64,000 nucleotides of DNA from Adineta vaga (taxonomy: Eukaryota > Rotifera), in assembly GCA_021613535.1 (NCBI GenBank), contig CP075496.1, positions 2,046,001 through 2,110,000 of the forward strand. Reading direction: 5' to 3'. The notes below the pieces were generated by a model, which saw only the letters and a list, made by a program, of their open reading frames with translations, had not been told where the DNA came from and did no database searches. This document shows positions 23,715-35,959 of the stretch, piece after piece. A program made the position numbers and the translations under genes. Numbering within the stretch: the first letter of the stretch is position 1; every line of letters starts with the position of its first letter.

Positions 23715-26659
23715 ATGTATAAAAATGTAATAACAAAAAGAGTTTTCCAGTTCTTTTTCATAATTTTCTTGTTGAATATTATCAACACCAATGGATCGGT
23801 TGAAATAAGCGATGATGAAGAATATATTGACATCGGTGTTCGTTTAACCGATGAGAATAGTGATCAACTTATAGCTGATTTAATTGCTCAAGAAAGAAAT
23901 ATTCTTAGTGCGGGTCATGTAAGTAAACGATTTTGTTGATAGGAATAAAGAAAGAAATTTGAAAATTGAATAGATTCCTGGTGTTGATTTATATCATTTT
24001 CAAATTCGACGAAAACGTAGTCATCGATCAAAACGTGAAATCAATCAATTAGTTGAGGAACTTAAAGAAGATGAACGAGTAAAATTGAATTTTAGTCAAT
24101 GAATAATGATGAATCAATTTGATATAAATTTAGGTTGAATATGTTACTGTGGGTAAAGAATTACAACGAGAAAAACGTGATTACTTTCCCGAAGATAAAA
24201 TGATTGATCTTTTTAAAAAATATCAACAAAAACAACAAAAAACTCGAGCATTTTATGAATATGAAAAGCTCGGAGAATCAAGTTTCAAAATTTCATTTGA
24301 TGATGAATTATTTCGAAAACAATGGTATTTAGTAAGTTAATTTCTTTTTTCAAAATAAAAAACATCAACTAAATTATCGATCATTTAAGGAAAATGAAGG
24401 GCAATTCAAATCTCCTGCATCTCATGATATGAACGTTGCTCCAGTTTGGATAGCCGGTTATTCTGGTAAAAACATAGTTATTTGTATCGTTGATGATGGC
24501 CTTGATCATCCACATCCTGAATTAGTTGATCGTTATGTAAGTAATCGATACACGAAAACAAAACCGTAGAAAATAGATCGAAATTTCATTGTATGATTAG
24601 CGACCTGATCTGAGTTATGATTTAAATGATCTTGATGATCCGAATCATGATCCACTTCCGAGAACATATGATAACCAAAATAAGTAAGATTAATATGCTG
24701 AAATAAGATCTATTACTTTTAACAAATATCACTAATTCGTATAATATATTGTATGCATTCTTTTTGCTTGAATTTCTTATTTATAATTGAGTTTAGTCAA
24801 TAATCAAATTGTTGGTTCTTTTTTATTCTAGCCATGGTACTGAATGTGCAGGAACAGCTGCTGCTAAAGCAAATAATGAATTATGTGGAGTTGGTGTAGC
24901 TTATAATGCAGATATAGCTGGTATGAGTAGAGAAAAAAGATTTGTTTGAAAATGATAAATGATGTTTTCTCATAGGTATTCGAATTCTTGACGGACGAAT
25001 TACAACATTATTGGAAGCTCGTGCTTTAACACTATTTGCTGCAGATACACATATTAAAAGTGCTTCATGGGGGTAAGATTTTATCAGTCAACTAGGTAGG
25101 AAAATCTTTCCTTTGTCTGTTTTAGACCAACTGATGATGGTACTAAAATGGAAGCACCTGGTGTCTTTGCCAATGCTGCATTGGATTATGGTGTCACGCA
25201 TGTAATTATTTTCCTTAATGAAAAAGAATTCAAATAACTATTGATTTCATATTTCAGGGACGTCATGGAAAAGGTACTCTATATATTTGGGCATCGGGTA
25301 ATGGTGGTGCTCATGATGATGATTGCGGTGCAGATGGTTACGTATCACATCATAATGTTATTTCAATCAGTTCTATTAATCATTTGGGTGAAACACCCTA
25401 CTTTATTGAGAAATGTCCATCCACATTAGCTGTTGCTTATACTGGTGGTATGCATTCACATAGTGGCAGAGAACATTCATTCCCAGTAGGTGTAATTGCA
25501 TCAGATGTTGGTGGAAAATGTACCTCAAATTTTGCTGGTACATCAAGTGCTGCACCCATTGCTGCTGGTGCATTTGCTATATTATTAGAAGCTAATCCTG
25601 ATTTAACTTATCGTGATGTAATGCATATTGTTACTGAAACAGCTCGAATTCCAACTTTATCAGAAGCAGATGACTGGATTATCAATGGAGCTGGTCATCA
25701 TGTTAGTGACAAGTTTGGTTTCGGTGTACTTGATGTTGCACAAATGGTTGCTTTGGCACAAAATTGGACAAATGTACCACCAAGAGATGAATGTTATCAA
25801 GAATATACTGGCGGTTCGGTGTAAGATTAAAATTGTTTTCTAATCATCTGTTGTCATCTTAGTTTTCATTCGTATAGTAAATTACTTATTGATGGAAAGA
25901 TTGAAATACCGATACATATTAAACAATGTTCGAAAATCAACAGAATTGAACATGTAGTTGCTAACATTTCATTTAGTTATCATTTTCGTGGTAATGTGCA
26001 AATTACAATTATATCACCAAGTGGAACAGCATCAGAATTACTTTCCTATCGTAAAAATGATGCATCTGACAAAGGTCTTGATTGAAAAAAAAAGAAAATA
26101 TTTGATTTTTTTAGTCGTATATTTTTATTTAGGTATTCAATATTTCCCATTTTTGACAACTCATAGTTGGAATGAAGATCCGATTGGTGAATGGATTTTA
26201 CGTATGGAAACTCGTTCATCTCAGAAAGGTATGTCAAAAAAATCAGCTACAGAACAGATTGATGAAGGTGAATTAAAACATTTTGGTATACGTATATTTG
26301 GTTCATACAATACAAAAGATGTTGAACAAGAAAAACGCTATGCAAAACGTGCATTTATTCCAACAAAACGTGAAATTGAATTGATATATAACCGCGAATT
26401 TGCTGCACGAAATTCTCCAAATGTTATTGAAAAACGTTATTACCAAAGTTTAATCAATGAAAAACGAGTGAAAGCAGAAAAAGCATCTGCTGCTGTTGTA
26501 ACAAATGCACCAGCCGATGATAAATCACCTTCAGGAATCATTCATAAAGTCATTGGTTATATACGCACAGGAATTGGATATGCTCATGTTGCTATCTCAT
26601 ATATTCGTGCCATCTATGATAAGATTCGAGATTTCTTCAGCTCGAAAAAAGCGACATAA
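23715..26659 (+). CDS. Proprotein convertase (kexin/furin-like subtilase)
   Basis: Eleven exons (23715-23918, 23974-24078, 24134-24331, 24390-24536, 24601-24683, 24832-24920, 24976-25072, 25126-25201, 25258-25820, 25878-26074, 26133-26659), about 761 residues. Order: signal peptide, prodomain with basic sites RRKR, SKR and REKR, S8 catalytic domain, P domain, basic tail. The triad is intact: Asp in [10 protein letters not shown], His in HGTECAG, Ser in GTSSAAP. The oxyanion residue is Asn (ASGNGG), as in furin and PC1, not the Asp of PC2. The P domain shows [15 protein letters not shown] and [11 protein letters not shown]. There is no Cys-rich region or membrane anchor; the tail has several Lys-Arg pairs and a helix before the end. 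Expected role: cleavage of prohormones and neuropeptide precursors after paired basic residues in the secretory pathway. Confidence 0.94.
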
Positions 26660-26972
26660 TACATCGAGTTTTTCTTCCTTATGAAAAAATGTGCTTTCAA
26701 TATTTTCTTAAACGTAGTTTTTCCTCTTCACTTTCTTATATTTTCTTACTAATAGAATTCTACTAATCAATTAAATAAATCCTTTTCATTCTCGGTGATG
26801 TGATTAATAAATAATCTAATAATTACGTCTTTTAATTATAGATCATTTGATAATGAGATATGTGCAATTCTTCCTTATTGCATGTTCATTCATTTTCTAT
26901 TTCAAAAAAAAAACAAGGAGGAAAAATAGATTTTCAAATATAAGTCTGTGATGACATGTGAGTCGATATTCT
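26660..26972. other. Short intergenic between convergent genes
   Basis: 313 bases between the convertase stop and the NME5 stop. No coding content; several AATAAA/ATTAAA-like sites on both strands fit two 3' ends. Confidence 0.4.
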
Positions 26973-27969
26973 TTATTCGATAATAATTATATCATCTGCA
27001 GAAGATGAAGAATCGATTTGAGTTAGTTTTGGTTTATATGGATTGATTTCCATTAATTTATCCGCTAGCCATAACTTGAATAAAGGAAAGAAGAAGAAGA
27101 AGAAGAAAATGAGTTTTCGATTATCATATTCGAACTTACAACTGGATCTTTTGGTTTTTCTTTACATAAAGCTGTTAATGCTTTCATTAATGTTTTATTA
27201 ACATTTTGTTCAAGATAATCTTTAGCTGGTTGTCCAACTGGAATAGGTTCGACAATACCTAGAAAAATAAAAAGCTCTTTTCAAAGAAAAGTTGCCATCG
27301 AAAACAATTTTTACTTACAATTTGGAAAGAAAAAGCGAATCTCTCGTTCAGCACTTACTGCGCTATCACTACCATGCACTGCATTCTTCTGTTCATTTGT
27401 TCCGTACAATGCTCGAATACTATTTGATTCGGGAAAAGAAAATGAGAACTAGATTAGACCAAATCTTCAGTTCTTATTTACCTTTCTGGATGGGTTTCTT
27501 TTGCGACACTTGAATTTGTTGGTCCAATTAATTCTCTCCATTGTTGAATAGCATTGTCTTTTGCTAAAACCATAGCAACAATTGGGCCACTTGTCATAAA
27601 GGCAACGAGACTTGGAAAAAACTTCTTTCCATAATGTTCACTGTAGAAATCTGAACATTGTTCAGCTGTTAAAATTACACGTCGTTTCTAAATGGAATCG
27701 ACCGCATTAGAGAAGAAATGTTGCTTATTAAAATAACAAACTTGTAGAACAGTAAAACCTTGATTGAGAAGAATGGTTTCGATATCATTTGCTTTATTAA
27801 CTGCATCTGGCTTAACTAATGCAAGTGTACGTTCAACAAATATGCCACTTTTATTGAAACCTAATGCAGAACTATGATCACTTCGCGTTGTATCTTCTAA
27901 AGTATGCTGTTGAGGAGATTGTCGATGTTCATTTTCTCCATTGAAACTATTTTTTGAATGTGCTTCCAT
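26973..27969 (-). CDS. NME5: NME5, NDK-like protein with DPY30 motif
   Basis: Five exons (27969-27742, 27687-27482, 27419-27319, 27258-27140, 27074-26973), about 251 residues. The NDK domain begins ERTLALVKPDAV and continues EHYGKKFFPSLVAFM, GP.VAMVL, and the active-site segment YGTNEQKNAVHGSDS with the phospho-acceptor His. The C-terminal part matches NME5: EPIPVGQPAKDYL, LTALCKEKP, DPVLWLADKL, that is the DPY30-like helix. NME5 belongs to axonemal radial spokes and is needed for motile cilia. Whether it is catalytic is unclear; family members at radial spokes may act structurally. About 40 N-terminal residues precede the domain, more than in human NME5 (212 aa). Confidence 0.93.
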
Positions 27970-28237
27970 TCGAATTCAATCTAATAAAGAGTTTCTTACG
28001 CTATTCTTCTTTCTTGAAATTGTTAAAATATTATCAACAAGATGAAAAGTTTCGATCTTCATCAAGCATGTTGCTATAGTTAAACCTCTGAGTAAAACAT
28101 TTGATTCAGTAGATGTCACTATAAACTATTAAATGATTGGTAGAGTTGATTTACCAGCAAAAGAATACTTTCCTTTCCTGAAATAAATCTATTATCTCTT
28201 TTTTTTCTTGGGTTGCGTAATAGTTAATACACAAACA
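27970..28237. promoter_or_regulatory. Short divergent promoter region NME5 / reductase
   Basis: Only 268 bases separate the two divergent start codons, so both promoters and 5' UTRs must fit here. No named motif visible. Confidence 0.4.
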
Positions 28238-29098
28238 ATGGCAACTTCACTTGATGGTACAAAAGGAAATATTGTGATATTAGGTGCAACCGGAAATACT
28301 GGTTTACAACTCGTTCAACAAGCACTTGAACGAAATTATAAAGTCACCGCTCTTGTGCGAAGTCCAGAAAAATTAGTACATATAGAAAATAAAAATCTTG
28401 AAGTAAATTATTTCACAATTGTCGGTTATATAAAGAATGAATAAGAAAATATCTATTTTAGGTTATCAAATGTGATTTAATGAATCCACTTGAATTAACT
28501 TCTCTATGGAAGGATGTACTGCTGTTCTATCTGCACTTGGCCAGCCCGGTTTACAAATATCAGCTATGACTTTCTATGAAGATTCAATGAAATCCATCGT
28601 ATCTGCAATGCGTAATGCAAAAGTCAAACGATTGATATGTGTAACTGCTTTCTATACTAAATGTAAATGATATTATTTTTTCACTAAAATATCTCTTATA
28701 TGATATTATGCATAATTTAGATCAACCTGAAATCTATCCATTTAAATTTAAACTCATTATTCGTCCAATGATTGGCCGTCATTTAGATTCGATGTTTATT
28801 ATGGAAGAATATCTTGAAAAAGAATGTCAAGATTTAGATTATACAATTGTTCGACCACCTCGTTTACTTGATGATCGTATGATTGGTAAGTAAAAGTCTA
28901 TTCTAAAACTAAAATCTCTTGAATATATTTCATTTAGAAAAAGAAGTTAAAGTCAATGAAAATGGATATTTTTTTCCTGATCAATCAACAGCTAATCGAA
29001 TACCACGAGCAAATGTTGCTCGTTTTATGTTAGACATTTTAAAGGATGAAAAATATCCTCGACAAGCTGTTGCAATTGATATGACGTCAGCAGCATAA
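28238..29098 (+). CDS. NAD(P)-binding flavin/biliverdin reductase-B-like protein, with frameshift
   Basis: Exons 28238-28402, 28462-28662, 28721-28885 and 28938-29098. The N-terminus is an atypical-SDR Rossmann start (IVILGATGNTGLQLV) with VTALVRSPEKL, the pattern of BLVRB and NAD(P)-dependent epimerase-like proteins. Later blocks are LSALGQPG, VKRLICVTAF, DYTIVRPPRL and the C-terminal VARFMLDIL. Within exon 2 the frame changes at about 28501-28507: the first part reads VIKCDLMNPLELTS, the second EGCTAVLSALG, and the summed exon length (692) is one base short of a multiple of three. A one-base deletion explains both. The alternative, a 28-base intron at about 28514, would remove the conserved LSALG motif. 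Expected role: NADPH-dependent reduction of flavin or biliverdin. In-frame starts at 28208 and 28238 are possible; 28238 gives the typical length. Confidence 0.8.
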
Positions 29099-29484
29099 AA
29101 ACAATCCATTGAATCTTTTAGTATATCTACATGTTATGCATACCTCTATTATCTAAATGTATTTAATCAAAGAAGAATGATGAATATTTTCTATGATTTC
29201 ATATCATTTTGTACAATAATGTACGACATCTTTCAGAATGACATGTTGATCTAGAGAAGAAAAAAAATGCTCCAATAAATTTCTTTCTTCGTCCTTTATT
29301 TCATTATATACACGCAGACAATGAGATGGTATGCACATCATGTAAAAGTAATTGGTTTTCTAAACATGTGAACATTTTCTTTTTCTATATATTTACACGC
29401 GCAACAAAAAAGATCATTTTATGAGATGTTGATCGGTAATTGATTTTTATTTTTGATTGGTTTTAGATAAATTATTGTTAAACA
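29099..29484. other. Intergenic, reductase to FET-like gene
   Basis: 386 bases with no coding signal. Upstream region of the FET-like gene. Confidence 0.4.
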
Positions 29485-32287
29485 ATGGCTGCCGCTCAGC
29501 CAGCGTATGTATTTTTAATTATCTGAAAAAAAGTTCAAAAGAAAAAGATTTTCATTTTATTTAGTTATGATTATTCATCTTATGATTATGCTTATGATGG
29601 AAGTGCATCATCAGCATATCCAGCTTATGCCGGTTATGAAACAAGTGCTTCTTATGCACCACCAGGAACTTATGATGCATATGCAGCATCAGCAGCTTAT
29701 CCACCAAGTAAAATAGGTTTAATTAATAGAATTAAATTATACAAGTTGTCTACATTTTAGGTACCGAGGTTCACCTTACACAACTGTAGATCCATATTCT
29801 GGATATCCAACAACTGCCTATGCTTATCCAACATCTGCACCAGGTGCTCCAGCAGCAGCAGCAGCCAGTCAAGCATCATATTCTGCAACCTATGGGTCAT
29901 CGCCAACAACAGCTGGCTATACATATGATTCCAGACGTAGTACACCACCACCACCAGCATCTGCAGCTGCTCATTATGCTTCATATGATTATGCGTCAAG
30001 TGCTGCTGGTATATTCCTTTCAACAATCTCTATAAGGATATCATTTCTGTTTCTTTTTATTCTAGGTGCATATGCGAGTGCTCCGCCACCACCACCGCCA
30101 CCAGGTACAACCTATTCTCCATACAAAACTGGACATACAGCAAATGGTGCTTCATCAGCAAGTGCCTATTCAACTTATCCTGCTGCTGCTCCACCACCGC
30201 ATGGTGCATATGGCCTTCCTCCTGGTAGTCATCTATCGGGAACAATGGGTCCACCTCCTCCACCACCTCATGTTTATGGACCACCTCCATCAGCAGCTGG
30301 TATGATTCCTCGTCGTCCTGAATATTATTCTCCTGCTCCAATGCATCATTCAATGCATTATGTTCCACAACAACCTCAATCTCTGCACTACCGGTAAGTT
30401 CATCTTTCTAAAAGAAAAATTTTCCAGTCGAAGTTTGTTTGTTTGTTCAAACAATTTTGTTCTTCTATCGCTCATTTGATATTGTTATTTGTTTTTTTTC
30501 CGAAGTTTTTCGTTTTCATGTTTCGACAAAATGAAACAGTTGATCGTTTTTTGTGTTTCATGTAATATGTGTTTTAAATCAGTTGATATTCTATTCTTTC
30601 TACTTTCTAGGAACAAAAATTCAATCGGAATATTTCATTTTTCTCATTTTGAAATAACAACACATTTATCTCATTTTAGGTTGATTGATTGGATTAAGAA
30701 AGAAAGAAAGAAAAAACTAACGATAGTGTCATGTATTTTGTGATCGAAAATTTTTTGTAAATATGAAAACAAAAGAACGAATATGAACAGTGGTGTTTTT
30801 TCTTTTTGTTGTGTTAATTTCTTTTTTTTTCTTTTCTTTGACAAATTACCTTCACAACAATTATTGTTCTACTATCTTCTTGTATATTCCAGTTTGCCAC
30901 CGCGAGGGGGCTATCAACGTGAACTTGATGGTAAGTACTAAAGTCTCTTATGGTTTTTTGTTTTATTCTTCTGTTCATCTCTTTTTCCGCTCAGAAGTTT
31001 ATATTTTGTGTTTTTGCTTCCTTATTATAAGATATATTTCCCGTTAACAACAAAATGAGCAACTTAAGTTATTAATGAAAGTCATTTTAATGAGCAGATC
31101 TCTTTTCGTGTTTCAATGTATGTGTGATATATGAAAATAATCAAATGATGTTTAGCGTTCTTTCTATATAATATCTATTTCATCAGCGTTCGTGTTGATT
31201 TTATTCCGTGAAATGTTTTTTTTACTCAAAAGCGTCATGTTGAGTGTTGATATTTAACTATTCTCTTGGAAAAAATTGTTTTTCGAAAACTGATTCGTTT
31301 TTTTATAGAACCTGGTGATGAAAATGCTCTTCTACGTCATGTTATTTATGTAACTGGTTTACCGAAAGAAATTCAAAATGAAACATTAGCTGATGTTTTT
31401 TCTGGTGTTTGTGGAACGATTGCACCGGTATGAAGATCCTTGTCGAGAAATTGGTTTTTGTTGAATAAGATATTATTTAGGTCGATGTACGATCACCTAA
31501 ACCAAAAATTTGGGTTTATAAAGATCGGCAAACACGTGAAGGAAAAGGTGAAGCAACAATTACATTTATTAATCCAGAATCATGTCAAACAGCGATTAGT
31601 TATTTTGATGGTAAAGAATTGTTTGGTCGGGAAATTCGCGTTACATTATGTCCCAGACGTATGTATAATATGCAAAAACAAAATACACCGTTCAATCCTG
31701 CTGCACCTTCAAATAATTCCAATTCAATGATTAAACAAATCAATACAAATAATATTATTAATACAACTACAGCTGATAGTTCAACATCATCATCATTAGC
31801 GACTGCAGTAACAACTACAACAACTCCAGCATCACCGACAGCAGTTTCAACTTCTACAAATACATCAGTATCAACAACAACAACAACGACAGCAACATCA
31901 AAACCGACGACGCCAACGGTTACAGCTGCAAATCCAATTGCAACAATATCTTCATCAACACTTGGATTACCTCGGCAATTAAATCATTCCTTATTCAAAT
32001 TACGACAAACACCAGAGCAACAACGTGGTCTTTTACCTACTCCACCTATTCCTTAGTAAGAAAATTGAATCATTGAGAAGAAAATTCTTCATCATTTTCT
32101 TTAGTGGAACACCGATGATAGGTAATGTTGCTGGACAACGAGATGGTGTTCGAAAAGAATTACCTCGTATTGCCTTAAATAGGTAAGTCATCTTTATTGA
32201 TATCGATCTATTCTTTATGTCTTCCCATTTCATTCATGTAGAGGTAATTATAATAATCCAACTGGTGTTCGACCGAAACCTTATTAA
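29485..32287 (+). CDS. FET-family-like RNA-binding protein (FUS/EWS/TAF15/cabeza type)
   Basis: Nine exons (29485-29504, 29565-29707, 29769-30008, 30066-30393, 30893-30930, 31309-31427, 31481-32055, 32105-32182, 32242-32287), about 528 residues. The N-terminal half is a Tyr/Ser/Ala/Pro/Gly low-complexity domain (repeated YDY, SAY, GY, PPPP). The central RRM (HVIYVTGLP, KIWVYKDRQTREGKGEATI, AISYFDGKELFGREIRV) closely follows the FET RRM, including the KGEATV-type RNP1 and FDGKE. A Ser/Thr-rich linker follows, and the chain ends GVRPKPY, like the C-terminal PY nuclear localisation signal of FET proteins. Unlike FUS, EWS and TAF15 there is no RanBP2-type zinc finger and no RGG repeat region. Expected nuclear roles: transcription-coupled splicing and condensate formation. 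The acceptor of exon 3 (ccgag at 29768) is chosen for frame. Introns 4 and 5 are unusually long. Confidence 0.82.
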
Positions 32288-32864
32288 ACATAATTGTTTT
32301 CATAATTGTCTCATTTGTTAGCTTGTTGTGCATTTTTTTTTCTTTCTGTATACGTATGTGTGTGTTTGTTTGTTTGTGAACATATATTCAACAAAAAAAA
32401 AGGAAATCACTACGAAGATACTATTCATGTGCACATTGAAATCATTTTCATTATTTTCTAACAACGGATCATTTCCTTCAACAAGTCTATATTTAATTGA
32501 AGTTTTGTCTGAAAATAGTCGAAATTGTATCTAGACTCTTTATTTCATGCCGAATTTTCTATTCATCCTACAAAAGCCAAAAATAGAGTGAATGATGATT
32601 GTCTAAATTCGATGGACACATGCTTATTTTCTTAAGAATAACGATGTTAAATAGGTCCTCTGACCTCATCGTACTTTTTTTTGATAACAAAAATAGTGTA
32701 AGATTATTATTTAGTAGACTATTTTGCACAGATGTTAAGTTTTCTCAATCGTGCATTCTTTCCCATCAATGAAGACTCACAATAATTTAAGATTTGCTCT
32801 TCGACGTTTATTATCTAGATTCCTTTCAACGAAGGAAAGTCAGTAGGTGTGTGCATCAACAACC
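32288..32864. other. Intergenic, FET-like gene to lipase
   Basis: 577 bases without supported coding content; T-rich with 3' UTR character in the first part. Confidence 0.4.
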
Positions 32865-34908
32865 ATGTTATGTCGTATAACACTTCCTATTATATGTCTT
32901 GCTATTTCAGCAATTCATGCTGATGAATTTCTTCCTGGTTTGTGTTTTTATCTTCATTGAATTATTTGTTAATTGAAACCATCTGTTATTATAGTTCATG
33001 GTACCCGAGCATCTGAAATATGTTACGATGAATATGGATGTTTCACGACTGCTAAACCATTTGGTAGAAATTGAATTAGTTTTTTTAATTTTAAAAGCTA
33101 TCTATATGTAAAATAGGTGGAACATTACAAAGACCATTTTCTATGTTACCTAATTCAGTAATATTAACATTTGATTTAAATTTATATTCATCGTTGATAG
33201 CTTTTAGCCTAGTGCTATTCGTACTAAATTCTATTTATATACGAAAGAAACACGAAAAAATCGTACGGAAATTAGTCGATCTACTACTCTTGGCCCATGG
33301 AAGGCAAGCAAACCAACAAAATTCTTCATTCATGGTTTTTTGGATAGTACAGATAATAAACCATGGTGGCTCGATATGAAAAATGCTCTTCTCCAAGTTG
33401 TATGTATTAGTTACTTGACTCTGTAAAGATCATTCATCGTCATTTATTTAGGATGATGTTAACGTTATTTTAGTCGATTGGTCAAAAGGAAATGGTTTTC
33501 CCTATACGAAAGCTACAGCTAATACTCAAGTTGTTGGTGCTGAAATCGCTTTGCTTATCAAATATATGATGGAGATATATGGTGCAAGAGCTGCAGACTT
33601 TCATATTATTGGTCATTCACTTGGTAGTCATATTGCTGGATATGTTGGAAATGGAGTTCCCGGTCTTGGTAGAATTTCAGGTAATCAATTCTTCACTTCA
33701 TATATTGATCTAATCTTTTGTAATCTGATTATTTAGGCTTAGATCCTGCTGGTCCTTATTTTGAAAATACTGATCCAGCTGTTCGTCTTGATCCTACTGA
33801 TGCTCTATTTGTTGATGTTATTCATACTGATGGTACTCGCAATCTTCTTCTTGGACTTGGTACGTAGCATATATTTCATATTTTCATTCATTATTATTGA
33901 CTTCTTTAAGGTACCCTTCAACGTATGGGTCATGTTGATTTTTATCCTAATGGCGGTTATAATCAACCAAAATGTTCGAAAACATCAGGCAAAATCGTTA
34001 ATCTTATTTTTCAACTGAGCACAATGAATGTTGAAGGTATCTTCATTCATATTTAAGAAAATGATATTTATGATTGATTGATGTATCTACATAGGTTTTT
34101 TTATGACATCATTATGCAGTCATATGGCTGCTGTTTATTTCTATACGGATACAATGCGTAATCAATGTCCATATGTTGGTTTTTCATGTTCTGATTTTGA
34201 TGAATTTGATTCGGGTAGATGTTCACTTAAATGTGATGGTAATCAAAATCAATGTAATCGTATGGGTTATTGGACTTCATCCAGCAGTGGTAAAGGTGAT
34301 CTTTATTTAAAAACACAAGATGCTAATGCTTATCCATTTTGCGGTAAGTTTAATTTGTCTTCGAAAATGATTGAAAATCTTAAATATCTTGTCGTTGTTG
34401 TTGTTTTTCTCTAGTCAATCATTATCAAGTTACTCTTCAATCAGGTTCAGCATATTCAAAAACACGCGGTATTGTTACGTTGAAATTGGTTGGTACTCGT
34501 GAAACAGTTTCTGTTCTATTCGATGAGTATGTAAATGCAAAATGAGATTTTGTTTTCTTACTTTGTAATTTCTCAATCAATTCTCTAGTGGTGCTACAAC
34601 ATTTACAAGTGGTTCAACTGAAACACGTTTTATCCCTTTGACTGTTGATATTGGTGAAGTCAAAGAAATCGAAATTGATTTTCAAAAAAAAGCTAATTTA
34701 GCTACAACATTATTATATTCCAACTCATGGGCATTCACTAAAGCTACAGTTTTCGATGGTGATAATCAAAGAAGGTCTGTATAGATATTCTCAAAAACAA
34801 ACAACAACATGACAAAAAAATCTTTTTTTCCATTATTTTAGCCGTACTTTCTGTACTACTGATCCAATTGATTTACCTGATTCTAAAATGCGATTTGCTT
34901 CATGTTAA
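32865..34908 (+). CDS. Secreted pancreatic-type triacylglycerol lipase
   Basis: Eleven exons (32865-32937, 32995-33063, 33117-33157, 33208-33399, 33452-33680, 33737-33859, 33911-34036, 34095-34343, 34415-34526, 34589-34774, 34842-34908), about 488 residues. Signal peptide ending near AIHA, then the lipase fold: [26 protein letters not shown], the nucleophile elbow GHSLGSH, GLDPAGP with the catalytic Asp, and [16 protein letters not shown] and [12 protein letters not shown] with the catalytic His region. The lid region ([13 protein letters not shown] to [14 protein letters not shown]) is present. A C-terminal beta-sandwich PLAT domain begins at about YQVTLQSG and ends RTFC...ASC. Length and order equal vertebrate pancreatic lipase. 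Likely extracellular fat digestion. AATAAA follows at about 34929. Confidence 0.95.
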
Positions 34909-35959
34909 GAAATCTATCAATTTTAAAAATAAAGATAAATGTGATCATGCATATATTAAGTTTTCAAAATCTACTTGTCATTGAATAAAATTCTCTTGTT
35001 TACTTTTAATTGAAGATAAAATAGATTCATTTTTTATCTAAGTACCGACAAACCTTCGTTGTTATTATTAGATATCTATTCGAAAATATACCTAAACAAC
35101 CTTGTGATTGTTTTATTTGATTGTGTTGAGTCAGCTCGAGGCATATGTGAAGAGAATAAACGCAATAATAATTGTCGATATAATTATAGACGGAATATAT
35201 ATATAAATATCGTCTGATTTCTAACCGGTTTTCAGCGTCCTCTTCTGTTGAAAACTCTCTCCCAATCAAGCCGTTTTACAAAATAAAGCAGAAGAAAAAC
35301 AACAACTGATAAAGGTCAAAAAGAACAACAAAAGATTAATCTCTTATATGAACTATATGTCTTCAATCACGTTTTTGAAGTCAGTGGGTGCATTTGATTA
35401 CATGTTCATTTTCATACTTTTCAAATTAAATAAAAAAAATTCATCTAACAGATATATTATTGTTTTTTTAAATTGTACTAAGAATAATTAAATGGTATAT
35501 ATTTGTACTTAAATAACATAGTCACTCGAGCATAAATGGACGATGATATAAGAAGAAGATTCGATTGTTCTTCGTATTCGTATTTTCAAATCACATATTT
35601 TTTCTTTTATCATCAAGATCGAAGGAGAAGGATGGAGAACAAAAACACATTACTTCGTTTTACTTTCACAGCATTAAGTAAAACGACATCGTACTGGTAA
35701 GATTCATTGACTAGAAGAACTAACAGTGCACGTTGTATGCACGAAATATATATCTTATTATTTAAATAATAACTACTTTGCTGAATATTTTCATTCGTAA
35801 GATAGTCCTGATAATGATTCTTGTTTATCATAAAAAAACATAAGCCAATAGAAAGAAAGCGTATGTTGCACTGAATGATCTTGATTACGTAACCATCCGT
35901 TTGGATATAAAAAGAAGCGTTTCTTTTTTTAGAGTATTTTTTTTCTTTGATTATTCATT
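34909..35959. other. Intergenic, lipase to catalase
   Basis: 1,051 bases. The poly(A) signal of the lipase gene lies at the left end. No coding segment supported; a TA-rich stretch lies at about 35193-35210. Presumed catalase promoter at the right end. Confidence 0.4.

Noticed and set aside
29757-30368. Met/His/Gln-rich frames on both strands inside the FET-like gene
   Set aside because: Shadows of the low-complexity Tyr/Pro/Ala coding sequence.
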